Below are positions 16,823 to 24,497 of a DNA stretch of 64,000 nt, piece by piece; position 1 is the stretch's first letter; every line of letters begins with the position of its first letter. The translations under genes and the position numbers were made by a program. Source of the stretch: SZUA-265 sp966249405 (GTDB lineage: Bacteria; Myxococcota_A; Polyangia; Polyangiales; Polyangiaceae). A model generated the notes under the pieces. It saw only the letters and a program-made list of their open reading frames with translations, was not told where the DNA came from and did no database searches. Location: positions 1 through 64,000 of the forward strand of contig CBINDO010000006.1 of the NCBI GenBank assembly GCA_966249405.1, in the 5' to 3' direction.

Positions 16823-17431
16823 TCACGTCCAGTGGCCCGCCTTTTGGGCAGCCGCGTCGACTTCGCGGATGCGTGGACCGACGGTTTCTCTGTAGACGCG
16901 CTCGTTGTCCGGGTCGAAGTCGTCGAGGTCGAAATCCTCTGCGACCTCCAGGGTGACGGCGAGGATTCTCAGGAACATCGCGAACGAAGACGCGCAGAGT
17001 TTCGGTTGCCAGACCTCGGTGCCGCTCATTGCCGTGTACACTGGGCTGTCACCCTCGGCGTCGATCTGGGTGGTGTCGATGAAGTACGGATCACCCAAGA
17101 GTCCGCTCCGGGCGATGACGAACCAAGACGGTCGCCAACCGCGACGGGTAGGTTTGGTGATCAGCTGCCCCTGGGCATCGAGGCACAGGTCGGCCTGTTC
17201 TGCGACCAACTCCGCGGCGGGCACGAACTGCACGCGTTCCGCGGGGGTCGTGGTTTCGACGCTGAGCGGATTGCTCTCGGTCAGGAAGTCCAGATACCTG
17301 CGCGGCAGCGCGAACCGTTCCTTGAGCAGGGCTATCGTCTTCGGCTCTGCGCTTCCGAAGTGCGCATCCAAGCCAAGCTGTTTGAGTGACTCTTTGAGAG
17401 CGGAGATCGATTCGGTGAGATCGCTGTCCAC
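16823..17431 (-). CDS. SMI1/KNR4 (SUKH) family protein
   Basis: A 202-residue soluble protein with SUKH-family features: an N-terminal helix pair ending in the acidic/hydrophobic LKERFALPRRYLDFLTESNP (about residues 36-55), then Trp-rich central strands (GWRPSWFVIARSGLLGDPYF) and the closing VYTAMSGTEVWQPK strand. SUKH proteins are often immunity factors to polymorphic toxins or contact-dependent systems, but many myxobacterial copies are solitary and may be housekeeping regulators. No toxin gene is adjacent. It lies downstream of the kinase/AAA gene on the same strand with a 139-base gap. Confidence 0.75.
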   Translation of the reverse strand: MDSDLTESISALKESLKQLGLDAHFGSAEPKTIALLKERFALPRRYLDFLTESNPLSVETTTPAERVQFVPAAELVAEQADLCLDAQGQLITKPTRRGWRPSWFVIARSGLLGDPYFIDTTQIDAEGDSPVYTAMSGTEVWQPKLCASSFAMFLRILAVTLEVAEDFDLDDFDPDNERVYRETVGPRIREVDAAAQKAGHWT

Positions 17432-17570
17432 GGGCGGCTACTCGCTGTTGTCAGTCTCTTTTGAGGAACGAGAACGTAGCGTAACCGGGAACCGGCGGGG
17501 CCAGACTTTTTGTCACCGGGCCCGGGTTTCGGCCGCCAAGCCCGCGCCTGCGCTACGTCGCGTGTGCACG

Positions 17571-20186
17571 TTACGCGGATACCCGTTGCAGGTCCTTTTG
17601 GAGCTCCTTGACGAGCTCGGGGGGGGCCACTCGCATCGCTTCTTCGACGTACCTGCGAGCGTCCTTGTGACGGTCGCGGCGGTTGGCGACCTCGGCCAGC
17701 AATCGCAGGACCTCGACCCGTTCCTCACCCTTTTCTTCGGTGCTGTCCAGCGCTTCGAGCAACACCCCCTCGGCGTCGGAGTAGTGCGCCCGACGAATTA
17801 ATACGCGTCCGAGGCGACGACCGAAGATCGCGATGGCTCGCATCGGATCCTCGAGCTGCCCTCTGAACAGTTCCTGTCGAGCGATCTCGAGGGCGTTCTT
17901 GAGCGCGTTGGTCTCCGACTCTTGATCGCCGCGCGCCTGAGCGCGGGCCGCCAACTGTTCGATGTAGAACAGCGCCGACATCGTGTCGGACGCGCCGGAC
18001 GCGTGTTCGGCGAGCACCTCCAGAGGAGCATCCTGATCCTGGAACAGCTCGAGCGCGCGACGATGCAAATCCTTGCGCGCCTCGACCGGGATCGAGTGCA
18101 ACGTCATGTCGTGAAACAGGGGGTGCCACAGCGAGTGGCTACCATGTTCACTCGTGCGCACGAGTCGGAGTTCGTTGAGCCGTGCGAGCGTCGAGTCCGA
18201 CACTGGTTCGTCGAGCATCCGACCGATCAACTCGCCCGTCACGTCATCGCCCAGGACGGCGAGGACTTGGATGTAGCGGCGGTGTAGCGGGTCGAGCGTC
18301 GCCAAGCGTTGCGCGACGAGATCGCCCAAGCGGCCCGGTGCCTCCTGCCCGCCGTCCAAACCGAACGCCAATACCTGTTCGACGTAGAGCGGGGGAATAC
18401 CCCGGTTTCCCACCTCGGCCAGGCTGACTGGCTGTCGATGGCCAGACGCCTGACGCAGGAGCTCCGTCGCAACGTGTGCCGGCAGTCCGTTGAGCACCCG
18501 GAGGTTGGCATCCTCCAGTTGGGCCGCGAATGCCGGGTGGTAGGCGAACAAGAACAGCCCGGACCCGTCGCTCATGCGGGCGCAATCGGTGAGCGCTTGA
18601 CGGCTCACGCCATCGACGCGTTGGAAATCGTCGACCGCGACGATGGGCGTCGCTTGAAAGTCGCGTTCGGTCTCCGCGAGCGCCCACGACAGCAATTTGG
18701 CGAAACCTTCGCGGCGCGCGGCAGGGGCGCGTTGCTCGCCGTCTGCCTTGCCGTCGAGATCGTCGAGGGCGGCGAGCTCCTCGGGATGGCCATTGCCCAG
18801 GCGCTCGCGTGCATTGCCGAGTAGCTGGCGCAGGATCGACCGTAACACGTGACCGGAAACCTCTGCCCAGTACGAATCCGGTCGCGCCAACACCGTGGGG
18901 TGGCCCGAGTTTGCCGACGCGGCTAGAAACTCCCAAACGAGTCGCGTTTTGCCGGCGCCAGGTTCACCTACGAGTTGCGCTACGACGCGTCGACGCCGCG
19001 CCGCTCCCAGCTGGTCTTGCAGCCACGCCATCTCTTCGCCGCGGCCCAAGAAGGGGAGCGGACGATCGGCGGCGTCGGGTTCGGCGCGTTTGCTCGTTGG
19101 CAGTGGCTCACCGCACTCGAGGCAGAAGCGTCCGGTGGGTACCACCGACTTGCAAGCGCCGCAGACGGTGGTGCCCACTGGTCGGGAGTTGGCGCTCGAA
19201 GTGGCGGGCGTTCGCACGCTATGAGTGAGACAAGCGTCGAGTGCGTCGGCGAACTGGTGCGCATCGCCGAAGCGGTCGATGGGCGACTTCGCCATCGCTC
19301 TGAACGTGACCTGAACCAAGGACTCCGGGATCTGTCGATAGGGTGCGACACTCCTCGGGTCTGGTACCGGGTTGTTGATGTGCATCAACACGACCTGCGT
19401 GGGGCTGTCGCTCTCGAACGGCAACCGACCCGTCAGGAGCCAAAACAACACGACCCCGACCGCGTAGAGATCGCTGCGGCCGTCCAGCGGATCTCCGCGG
19501 CCTTGCTCCGGCGACATGAAATCGGGAGTACCGCAGACGATGCCGGGCATCGTGATGCCGCTTTGGCCCTCGGCCTTCAGCTTCGCGAGGCCAAAGTCGA
19601 CCACCTTCACGAAATCGCCGCCCCGGCGCATGGGCTCGAGGACGATGTTTTCGGGTTTGAGGTCGCGGTGGATGATCTGCAGCTCGTGAGCCTCACCCAA
19701 TGCCAACAAGACTTGCTTGAGGACGTTGATGATGCGCGGGATCTCGAACGGCCCCTCAGTGTTGTTAACCTGTGCCAGGTTGTGGCCGCGCAGGAACTCC
19801 ATCACCAGATACGGCTTCTCGTCGTCGAGCTTTCCAAAGTCGATGACGCTCACCGTATTGGGGTGATTGAGCTGGCTCGTGGCTCGGGCCTCGGTCAAGA
19901 ACCGGGCGAGTGACTTTTCGTCCGCCAGGAGGTGCGGGTGAATGACCTTGACCGCGACGGTGCGGCCGAGCGTTCGTTGCTCGGCGCGATAAACGCGGCC
20001 CATCCCGCCGACGCCCAGTAGGTCCAAGATTTGGTAACCCCCAGGCAGCACCTTGCCGACCATCGGATCTTCGTTTTTGAACGATATGGCCCCGATGGGA
20101 AACCCGCACTGCTGACAGTAGTGCGAGTTGGCGTCGCACAGCGCGCTGCAGTGCGGGCAAGTTTTGGTGCCGAGAAGTGAACTCAT
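17571..20186 (-). CDS. Zinc-ribbon Ser/Thr protein kinase fused to AAA ATPase and TPR-like repeats
   Basis: An 871-residue signalling protein, cytoplasmic with no membrane segment. Order: zinc ribbon 1 (Cys 10, 13, 24, 27); Hanks-type kinase about 48-315 with GVGGMGRVYRAE, Lys80, catalytic HRDLKPEN (Asp175), DFG 197-199 and GTPDFMSPEQ; zinc ribbon 2 (Cys 342, 345, 355, 358); an AAA_16-type ATPase from about 377 with P-loop GEPGAGKT (407-414); and a C-terminal helical region like TPRs, as in STAND-type myxobacterial kinases. All key kinase residues are present. The frame is open to 20393, but ATG 20186 starts directly at the zinc ribbon (MSSLLGTKTCPHC) and the upstream part is low-complexity. 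It is divergent from the MshEN gene. Confidence 0.92.
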   Translation of the reverse strand: MSSLLGTKTCPHCSALCDANSHYCQQCGFPIGAISFKNEDPMVGKVLPGGYQILDLLGVGGMGRVYRAEQRTLGRTVAVKVIHPHLLADEKSLARFLTEARATSQLNHPNTVSVIDFGKLDDEKPYLVMEFLRGHNLAQVNNTEGPFEIPRIINVLKQVLLALGEAHELQIIHRDLKPENIVLEPMRRGGDFVKVVDFGLAKLKAEGQSGITMPGIVCGTPDFMSPEQGRGDPLDGRSDLYAVGVVLFWLLTGRLPFESDSPTQVVLMHINNPVPDPRSVAPYRQIPESLVQVTFRAMAKSPIDRFGDAHQFADALDACLTHSVRTPATSSANSRPVGTTVCGACKSVVPTGRFCLECGEPLPTSKRAEPDAADRPLPFLGRGEEMAWLQDQLGAARRRRVVAQLVGEPGAGKTRLVWEFLAASANSGHPTVLARPDSYWAEVSGHVLRSILRQLLGNARERLGNGHPEELAALDDLDGKADGEQRAPAARREGFAKLLSWALAETERDFQATPIVAVDDFQRVDGVSRQALTDCARMSDGSGLFLFAYHPAFAAQLEDANLRVLNGLPAHVATELLRQASGHRQPVSLAEVGNRGIPPLYVEQVLAFGLDGGQEAPGRLGDLVAQRLATLDPLHRRYIQVLAVLGDDVTGELIGRMLDEPVSDSTLARLNELRLVRTSEHGSHSLWHPLFHDMTLHSIPVEARKDLHRRALELFQDQDAPLEVLAEHASGASDTMSALFYIEQLAARAQARGDQESETNALKNALEIARQELFRGQLEDPMRAIAIFGRRLGRVLIRRAHYSDAEGVLLEALDSTEEKGEERVEVLRLLAEVANRRDRHKDARRYVEEAMRVAPPELVKELQKDLQRVSA

Positions 20187-20518
20187 TGAATCCGGGGAAG
20201 GCGGCGGTACCGAGCGAGCAGTATCGCAGCTCTGCATTTGACGGGCAAGCCAGCTTGCCTTCCGTGATCCACGGCCAGTCAGCCCAAAGGCGCTAGGTGT
20301 AGGCGTTCCGGCGCACGACGTGTGGTGGTGGGCGCGGTTGGCGGCAGATAGGTTCATTGAAAGCCGAAAGCGAAGTCGGAATTTCGTGTGCAAACAGAGA
20401 CACGAACCGTCGCAGTCGCGTGGGGCGATCGGCGGCCGGGTGGGACCTATTTACGACCCACCGCTGGGTTGGGGCTTTGGATCTGGCGTTGTTTTGCCGG
20501 TCCGGTTACTGTTCAATC
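20187..20518. other. Divergent control region of the kinase and MshEN genes
   Basis: 332 bases without a gene. It holds a tight inverted repeat at 20244-20259 (listed separately) and a second one with arms GGTGGG at 20439-20444 and CCCACC at 20457-20462. No convincing -35/-10 pair was found. Confidence 0.45.
20244..20259. promoter_or_regulatory. Inverted repeat upstream of the kinase gene
   Basis: GGCAAGC-CA-GCTTGCC, a perfect 7-bp inverted repeat 58 bases upstream of the kinase start. It could be an operator or a small hairpin in the leader. Confidence 0.35.
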
Positions 20519-21166
20519 ATGTCCGGAGCTACCCCCCTTGGCGAACTGCTCGTTCGCGTTGGGTTCGTGACCCAAGACCAAGTCGATCGAGTACTGGCCG
20601 AGCAGGCCGCCGCAGCCAATCGCGAACCGGCGGGTTCGGTGCCGCGTTTCGGTGAGCTGCTGGTAGCGGAGGGCTTGTTGAAAGACGCGCAGCTCACCCA
20701 GGTACTGAGCCAGCAGCTCAGTGTTCCGTGGGTGTCGCTCAAGCACATCGAATTCACACGGACGTTGTTGGACCTGGTAGCCGTGGACGTGGCCGAGCGT
20801 TACCGCGTCCTTCCGATCCACGTTCGTCGGATTCGGGGCTTGGGTAACGTCCTCTACGTAGCCATTGCAGACCCTCTCGACCGTGAGGCGCTGAGCGCCG
20901 TCGCGGACGCCAGCGGCTTACCCGTGCGACCGATGATCGCTTGCCAACGCGACATCGCCATCGGTCTGCACACGTATTACGGCGTGGAAGTGCCTGGGCT
21001 GCCCAGCGCCGATGAGGTGGCTGACGGCATCGAATCGATCAGCCCCGAGCCGCTGTCCGAAGGGTCGCCATCCTTGCGCTCCCCGCCGCCGCTCAGCCGC
21101 CGTGCAGGGCCCCGCTCTCAACCGACCGTCGACCGGCCCTCACAGCCGACCGAACTCGCGTCCTGA
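20519..21166 (+). CDS. Stand-alone MshEN (GspE N-terminal) domain protein
   Basis: A 215-residue protein made of the N-terminal domain normally found in type II secretion/type IV pilus ATPases GspE, PilB and MshE, with no ATPase part. It shows two copies of the c-di-GMP-binding pattern (R/P)-(L/F)-G-x2-L-x3-G-x5-Q: PLGELLVRVGFVTQDQVDRV near residues 6-25 and RFGELLVAEGLLKDAQLTQV near 43-62, followed by the VPWVSL and YRVLPI segments and an AIADPLD strand. The C-terminal 45 residues are Pro/Ser-rich. It is probably a c-di-GMP receptor or adaptor, acting in trans. The start at ATG 20519 is chosen because it opens with the domain; the frame is open upstream from 20357. Confidence 0.83.
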   Translation: MSGATPLGELLVRVGFVTQDQVDRVLAEQAAAANREPAGSVPRFGELLVAEGLLKDAQLTQVLSQQLSVPWVSLKHIEFTRTLLDLVAVDVAERYRVLPIHVRRIRGLGNVLYVAIADPLDREALSAVADASGLPVRPMIACQRDIAIGLHTYYGVEVPGLPSADEVADGIESISPEPLSEGSPSLRSPPPLSRRAGPRSQPTVDRPSQPTELAS

Positions 21167-21177
21167 ACGAACGCCGC

Positions 21178-22656
21178 TCAACGGGGAAGAAACGACCTTT
21201 CCCACGCGCTTGTCGCGGCGCGTTCGTCATTGCTGGAGTCGGGTTGTCGCAGTCGAGTCTGGAGCGAGTAGTGAGTGGCCGCGGCAGCCGCGGTGTCTGC
21301 TGGCGTCATTGCACACTCCTCCGCGCCGCGGATGTGTTGCAGGAGATCTGTGGTGTAGCACCCCGAGGCGAACGCCGGAGACGTCAAGGCTGCGCGCAGT
21401 TGCTCGCGGTTCGTGGGGAGACCGCTCAACACCAGTTCATCTAGCGCCGCCACGAGGCGCAACCGTGCCTGTTCACGTGTCGCGCCGTGTGCGCACAACT
21501 TGCCGAGCAGTGGGTCGTAGAAGCTCGTGACCTCGGTTCGTGGCATCAACCAGTGATCGAAGCGGATGCCTGGTCCTGCGGGTTGCCGCAAGAGCTCGAG
21601 GTGACCGATACTCGGACGATAGTTCGCCGCCGGGTCTTCGGCGCACAAACGCGCTTGGATGGACCAACCTCGTGGCTCCCAGGGCGCCAGCGGGGCGATC
21701 GACTCACCGCGGGCGACCCGCACCATCCACTCGACCAAGTCGAGGCCTGACACCATTTCCGTGACCGTGTGCTCGACCTGGAGTCGAGTGTTCATCTCGA
21801 GGAAGTAGAAGTTCTCTTCCTCGTCGACCAAGAACTCCAACGTCCCGACGGAAAAGTAGTTCACCGACTTTGCCAACGAGATCGCGGCGCGCGCAATCGC
21901 GGCGCGTGTCTCGTCTGACAGGTTGGGTGCGGGGCTCTCTTCGAGCACCTTCTGGTGGCGGCGCTGTGCCGAACACTCGCGTTCACCCAAGGTGACGAGA
22001 TTGCCGTGCTGATCTCCGAGCACCTGCGCTTCGATGTGGCGCGCCGCAAGGATGGCCTTCTCCAGGTAAACGCGGCCCGAACCGAAGGCCCTGAGCGCCT
22101 CGCTTTGTGCCCGAGCGAAGGCGTCCTCCAGCGTCGCTTCCGAGTTAACGAGCCGCATCCCTTTTCCGCCACCACCGGCGGAAGCTTTGATCATGAGCGG
22201 GTAGCCCAAACGCGCTGCCGATGTTCGCGCCTCCTCCAGCGTTTCGGCTGGACCGCCGGGGATCAACGGCACGTTGGCGCGACGCGCCAACTCGCGGGCC
22301 TCGATCTTCGAACCCATCTGACGGATCGATTGGGGGGACGGACCGATGAATGTCAGCCCCGCCTCCTCGCAGGCTTGGGCGAAGTCTGCGTTCTCCGAGA
22401 GAAAGCCGTACCCCGGAATGACCGCGTCGGCGCCCGACTCGCGTGCAGCATCGACGAGTCGTGAGATATTCAAGTAGCTCTCCGCGGGGGCACTGCCGCC
22501 GAGCGCAACCGCTCGGTCGGCGAGCCTCACGTGTGGGCTGCCGGCATCGGCGTCGCTGTAAACGGCGATGGGAGACAACCCCATCACGCGCAGGGTGCGC
22601 ATCAGGCGCAGTGCAATTTCGCCGCGATTGGCGACCAACACTCGTTGAAGGGGCAT
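21178..22656 (-). CDS. accC: Biotin carboxylase (acetyl/acyl-CoA carboxylase subunit)
   Basis: A 492-residue biotin carboxylase that carboxylates biotin on a carrier protein using ATP and bicarbonate. It has the full N-terminal VLVANRGEIALRLMRT, the ATP-grasp glycine loop KASAGGGGKGMR, the HIEAQVLGD strand, the EMNTRLQVEH catalytic segment and the C-terminal lobe ending near residue 450. There is no biotinyl (BCCP) domain, so it must work with a separate carrier. No accB, carboxyltransferase or degradation gene is adjacent. Whether it is the fatty-acid AccC or the alpha subunit of a propionyl- or methylcrotonyl-type enzyme cannot be decided. ATG 22656 opens directly on the domain; the frame extends to 22767 with low-complexity sequence. 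Confidence 0.93.
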   Translation of the reverse strand: MPLQRVLVANRGEIALRLMRTLRVMGLSPIAVYSDADAGSPHVRLADRAVALGGSAPAESYLNISRLVDAARESGADAVIPGYGFLSENADFAQACEEAGLTFIGPSPQSIRQMGSKIEARELARRANVPLIPGGPAETLEEARTSAARLGYPLMIKASAGGGGKGMRLVNSEATLEDAFARAQSEALRAFGSGRVYLEKAILAARHIEAQVLGDQHGNLVTLGERECSAQRRHQKVLEESPAPNLSDETRAAIARAAISLAKSVNYFSVGTLEFLVDEEENFYFLEMNTRLQVEHTVTEMVSGLDLVEWMVRVARGESIAPLAPWEPRGWSIQARLCAEDPAANYRPSIGHLELLRQPAGPGIRFDHWLMPRTEVTSFYDPLLGKLCAHGATREQARLRLVAALDELVLSGLPTNREQLRAALTSPAFASGCYTTDLLQHIRGAEECAMTPADTAAAAATHYSLQTRLRQPDSSNDERAATSAWERSFLPR

Positions 22657-23037
22657 GGGTGGGCTCGATGAGGCAGCCGGATCGAGGCCGCGACTCGACC
22701 CTAGGCGCAATGCTCGACGGCTGCAAGCCGTTGACCGCTTTGGCCGTCGCGTCTGTGTCTCACGCATCAGTGAGGCGGCCAGCGGTGGGTCGGGCTCCGT
22801 GAGGCACCCACATCGAACAGCGCTTAATGAAGAGCGAGTTGGTCAGGCTGGGCCGAAAAGTTCAACGAGGATACGGACCGAAGTGGAAAGCCGCACTCTC
22901 CGCGGTCCAATCTGGCCGACGGAGGGGACCACGGACCGGCTCGGGAATGTGTCGAAAATACAAGCGAATGTTGTACAGATTAGGTCTGTTTCTACCGTTT
23001 GGGCGGTGTATAACCGCGCCTATCAGGAGGATCCAGA
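22657..23037. other. Intergenic region with leader of the DUF4398 genes
   Basis: No gene is supported in 381 bases. Near its right end TATAAC (about 23011-23016) may be a -10 element with a poor -35. A perfect AGGAGG ribosome-binding site sits at the right end, seven bases before the GTG at 23038. Confidence 0.45.
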
Positions 23038-23406
23038 GTGACCATTAGACAACCTATCGTTGTAGCCCTCGCCGGAGCATTGTTTGGTGTTGCGTGCGGC
23101 GGGGCAGCTATTCCTCAAGACAAGCTCACCTCGGCAGAAGCTGCCGTGCGCGCGGCGGAGGTCGGAGGTGCGCCCGAGAACCCCAAGGCCGCACTTCACT
23201 TGAAGTACGCACGCGATCAGATCGCCGAAGCCAAGAAGTACATCGAGCAAGAAGAGAACGAAGTGGCGGCCGCTCTATTGGACCGCGCGGGCGTCGACGC
23301 AGAGCTCGCGCTCGCATTGGCTCGCGTCGAGAACGCGCGCGCAGAGGCAGCAGCGGCCTTGCAAGAGGTTCAAAAACTCAAGGAGCGTCAAGCCGACGCG
23401 CCCTGA
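23038..23406 (+). CDS. DUF4398 lipoprotein
   Basis: A 122-residue lipoprotein: signal peptide with lipobox FGVAC (Cys19), then a helical, Ala/Glu-rich body matching DUF4398 (KLTSAEAAVRAAEVGGAPE, then HLKYARDQIAEAKKYIEQ). DUF4398 proteins are probable periplasmic helical hairpins of unknown function, often beside OmpA-like lipoproteins. The start is GTG 23038, fixed by the ideal AGGAGG seven bases upstream. The next gene begins 58 bases downstream and carries the same domain fused to OmpA, so the two are very likely one operon and work together at the outer membrane/peptidoglycan. Confidence 0.85.
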   Translation: MTIRQPIVVALAGALFGVACGGAAIPQDKLTSAEAAVRAAEVGGAPENPKAALHLKYARDQIAEAKKYIEQEENEVAAALLDRAGVDAELALALARVENARAEAAAALQEVQKLKERQADAP

Positions 23407-23464
23407 GCGCCAGGCTCCGTTTCGTTTCTGTGAAACACTCGAGATTATCATGAGAAGCAATACC

Positions 23465-24367
23465 ATGAGCAAAAGCACGGCATCCTGGACGTCACTCATC
23501 TCGGCATTGGCGCTGACCATCGGCTGCGGCGCGGATATGGCACCACGCGAGCTCTTGGACGCGCGCGACGCTTACAACAAGGCGCAGGCCGGCCCGGCGT
23601 CGCAATTCGCGTTGGCGGAGCTGGAGACCGCAAAACAAAGCCTGAAAGAAGCGGAAGCTTCGTTCGAAGACGGCGAAGAGCAAGCTACCCGTGACCTCGC
23701 CTACATCGCCGAACGCAAGGCCCAACTGGCGCACGCTTCGGGCGAGTTCCACAAGGCCAACCAAGACCGCGAAGCAGCCATCAAGGCACGTGAAGACGCC
23801 CGCGAGGGTTTCCAGCGTTTGACCGAGCGCAAGCTGTCGGACGCACAGAAGGCGCTGGAGGAGACGGCACGACAGAAGGAAGAGGCCCGCAAGCGTGCGC
23901 AGATGACCGAAGCGGAGCTCGAGGCTGAGAAGCAGCGCCGCATGGAGGCTGAAAAGAAGGCCGCCGCAGCACTGGCCAGCCTGGAGCAGCTCGCCAAGGT
24001 CAAAGAAGAGGCACGCGGCGTCGTGATCACGTTGTCCGGCGGCGTGTTGTTTGCGACCGGGCAGAGCGAGCTGATGTCGATCGCCCGCTCCAAGTTGGAC
24101 GAAGTCGCCAAGGCGCTGCAAGACCAAGGTTACAAGAAGATCACCGTCGAAGGTCACACCGACTCGCGCGGTAGCGACAGCGGCAACTTGGAGCTCAGTC
24201 GCCTGCGTGCCGAAGCTGTACGGGCGCATTTGGTCAGTCGCGGGATCAAGTCGGATCTGATCAGCGCAGTGGGCATCGGCGAGGCACGACCCGTAGCGTC
24301 CAATGACACGGCGGAAGGGCGCGCCAACAATCGTCGCGTCGAGATCGTCGTCGAACCCGACCGCTGA
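23465..24367 (+). CDS. DUF4398-OmpA family lipoprotein
   Basis: A 300-residue lipoprotein. Signal peptide with Cys21 (LALTIGC); a DUF4398-like helical region (about 30-105); a long charged coiled coil (about 105-180, rich in Glu/Lys/Ala, EETARQKEEARKRAQ); and a C-terminal OmpA domain (about 185-295) with ITVEGHTDSRGS, NLELSRLRAEAVRAHL and GRANNRRVEI, the peptidoglycan-binding signature. It would tether the outer membrane to the cell wall. ATG 23465 is preferred over 23450 because GAGAAG lies seven bases before it. It is the second gene of the DUF4398 operon and is followed by a good terminator. Confidence 0.92.
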   Translation: MSKSTASWTSLISALALTIGCGADMAPRELLDARDAYNKAQAGPASQFALAELETAKQSLKEAEASFEDGEEQATRDLAYIAERKAQLAHASGEFHKANQDREAAIKAREDAREGFQRLTERKLSDAQKALEETARQKEEARKRAQMTEAELEAEKQRRMEAEKKAAAALASLEQLAKVKEEARGVVITLSGGVLFATGQSELMSIARSKLDEVAKALQDQGYKKITVEGHTDSRGSDSGNLELSRLRAEAVRAHLVSRGIKSDLISAVGIGEARPVASNDTAEGRANNRRVEIVVEPDR

Positions 24368-24402
24368 GGGGTGGCCGGGGCCGAAGTCGGCCAGCGGATG
24401 CG

Positions 24403-24430
24403 AAGGGTCGCCAGGTGGCGGCCCTTTCTT
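24403..24430 (+). terminator. Intrinsic terminator of the DUF4398 operon
   Basis: AAGGGTCGCC-AGGT-GGCGGCCCTT followed by TCTT. The stem is about 10 bp with one G-T pair. Confidence 0.8.
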
Positions 24431-24497
24431 ATTGTGCGGAGCGTCGGCTGTCGACGAACTGCCGCGGTTCGAAACCCGACGTGCCCCGCGTCGTCGA

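Noticed and set aside
16643..17389. A 248-codon plus-strand frame antisense to the SUKH gene
   Set aside because: Arg/Gly-rich shadow; the minus-strand product is a recognisable SUKH protein.
20187..20393. An N-terminal extension of 69 codons on the kinase gene
   Set aside because: Low-complexity sequence with no relation to kinases; ATG 20186 starts cleanly at the zinc ribbon.
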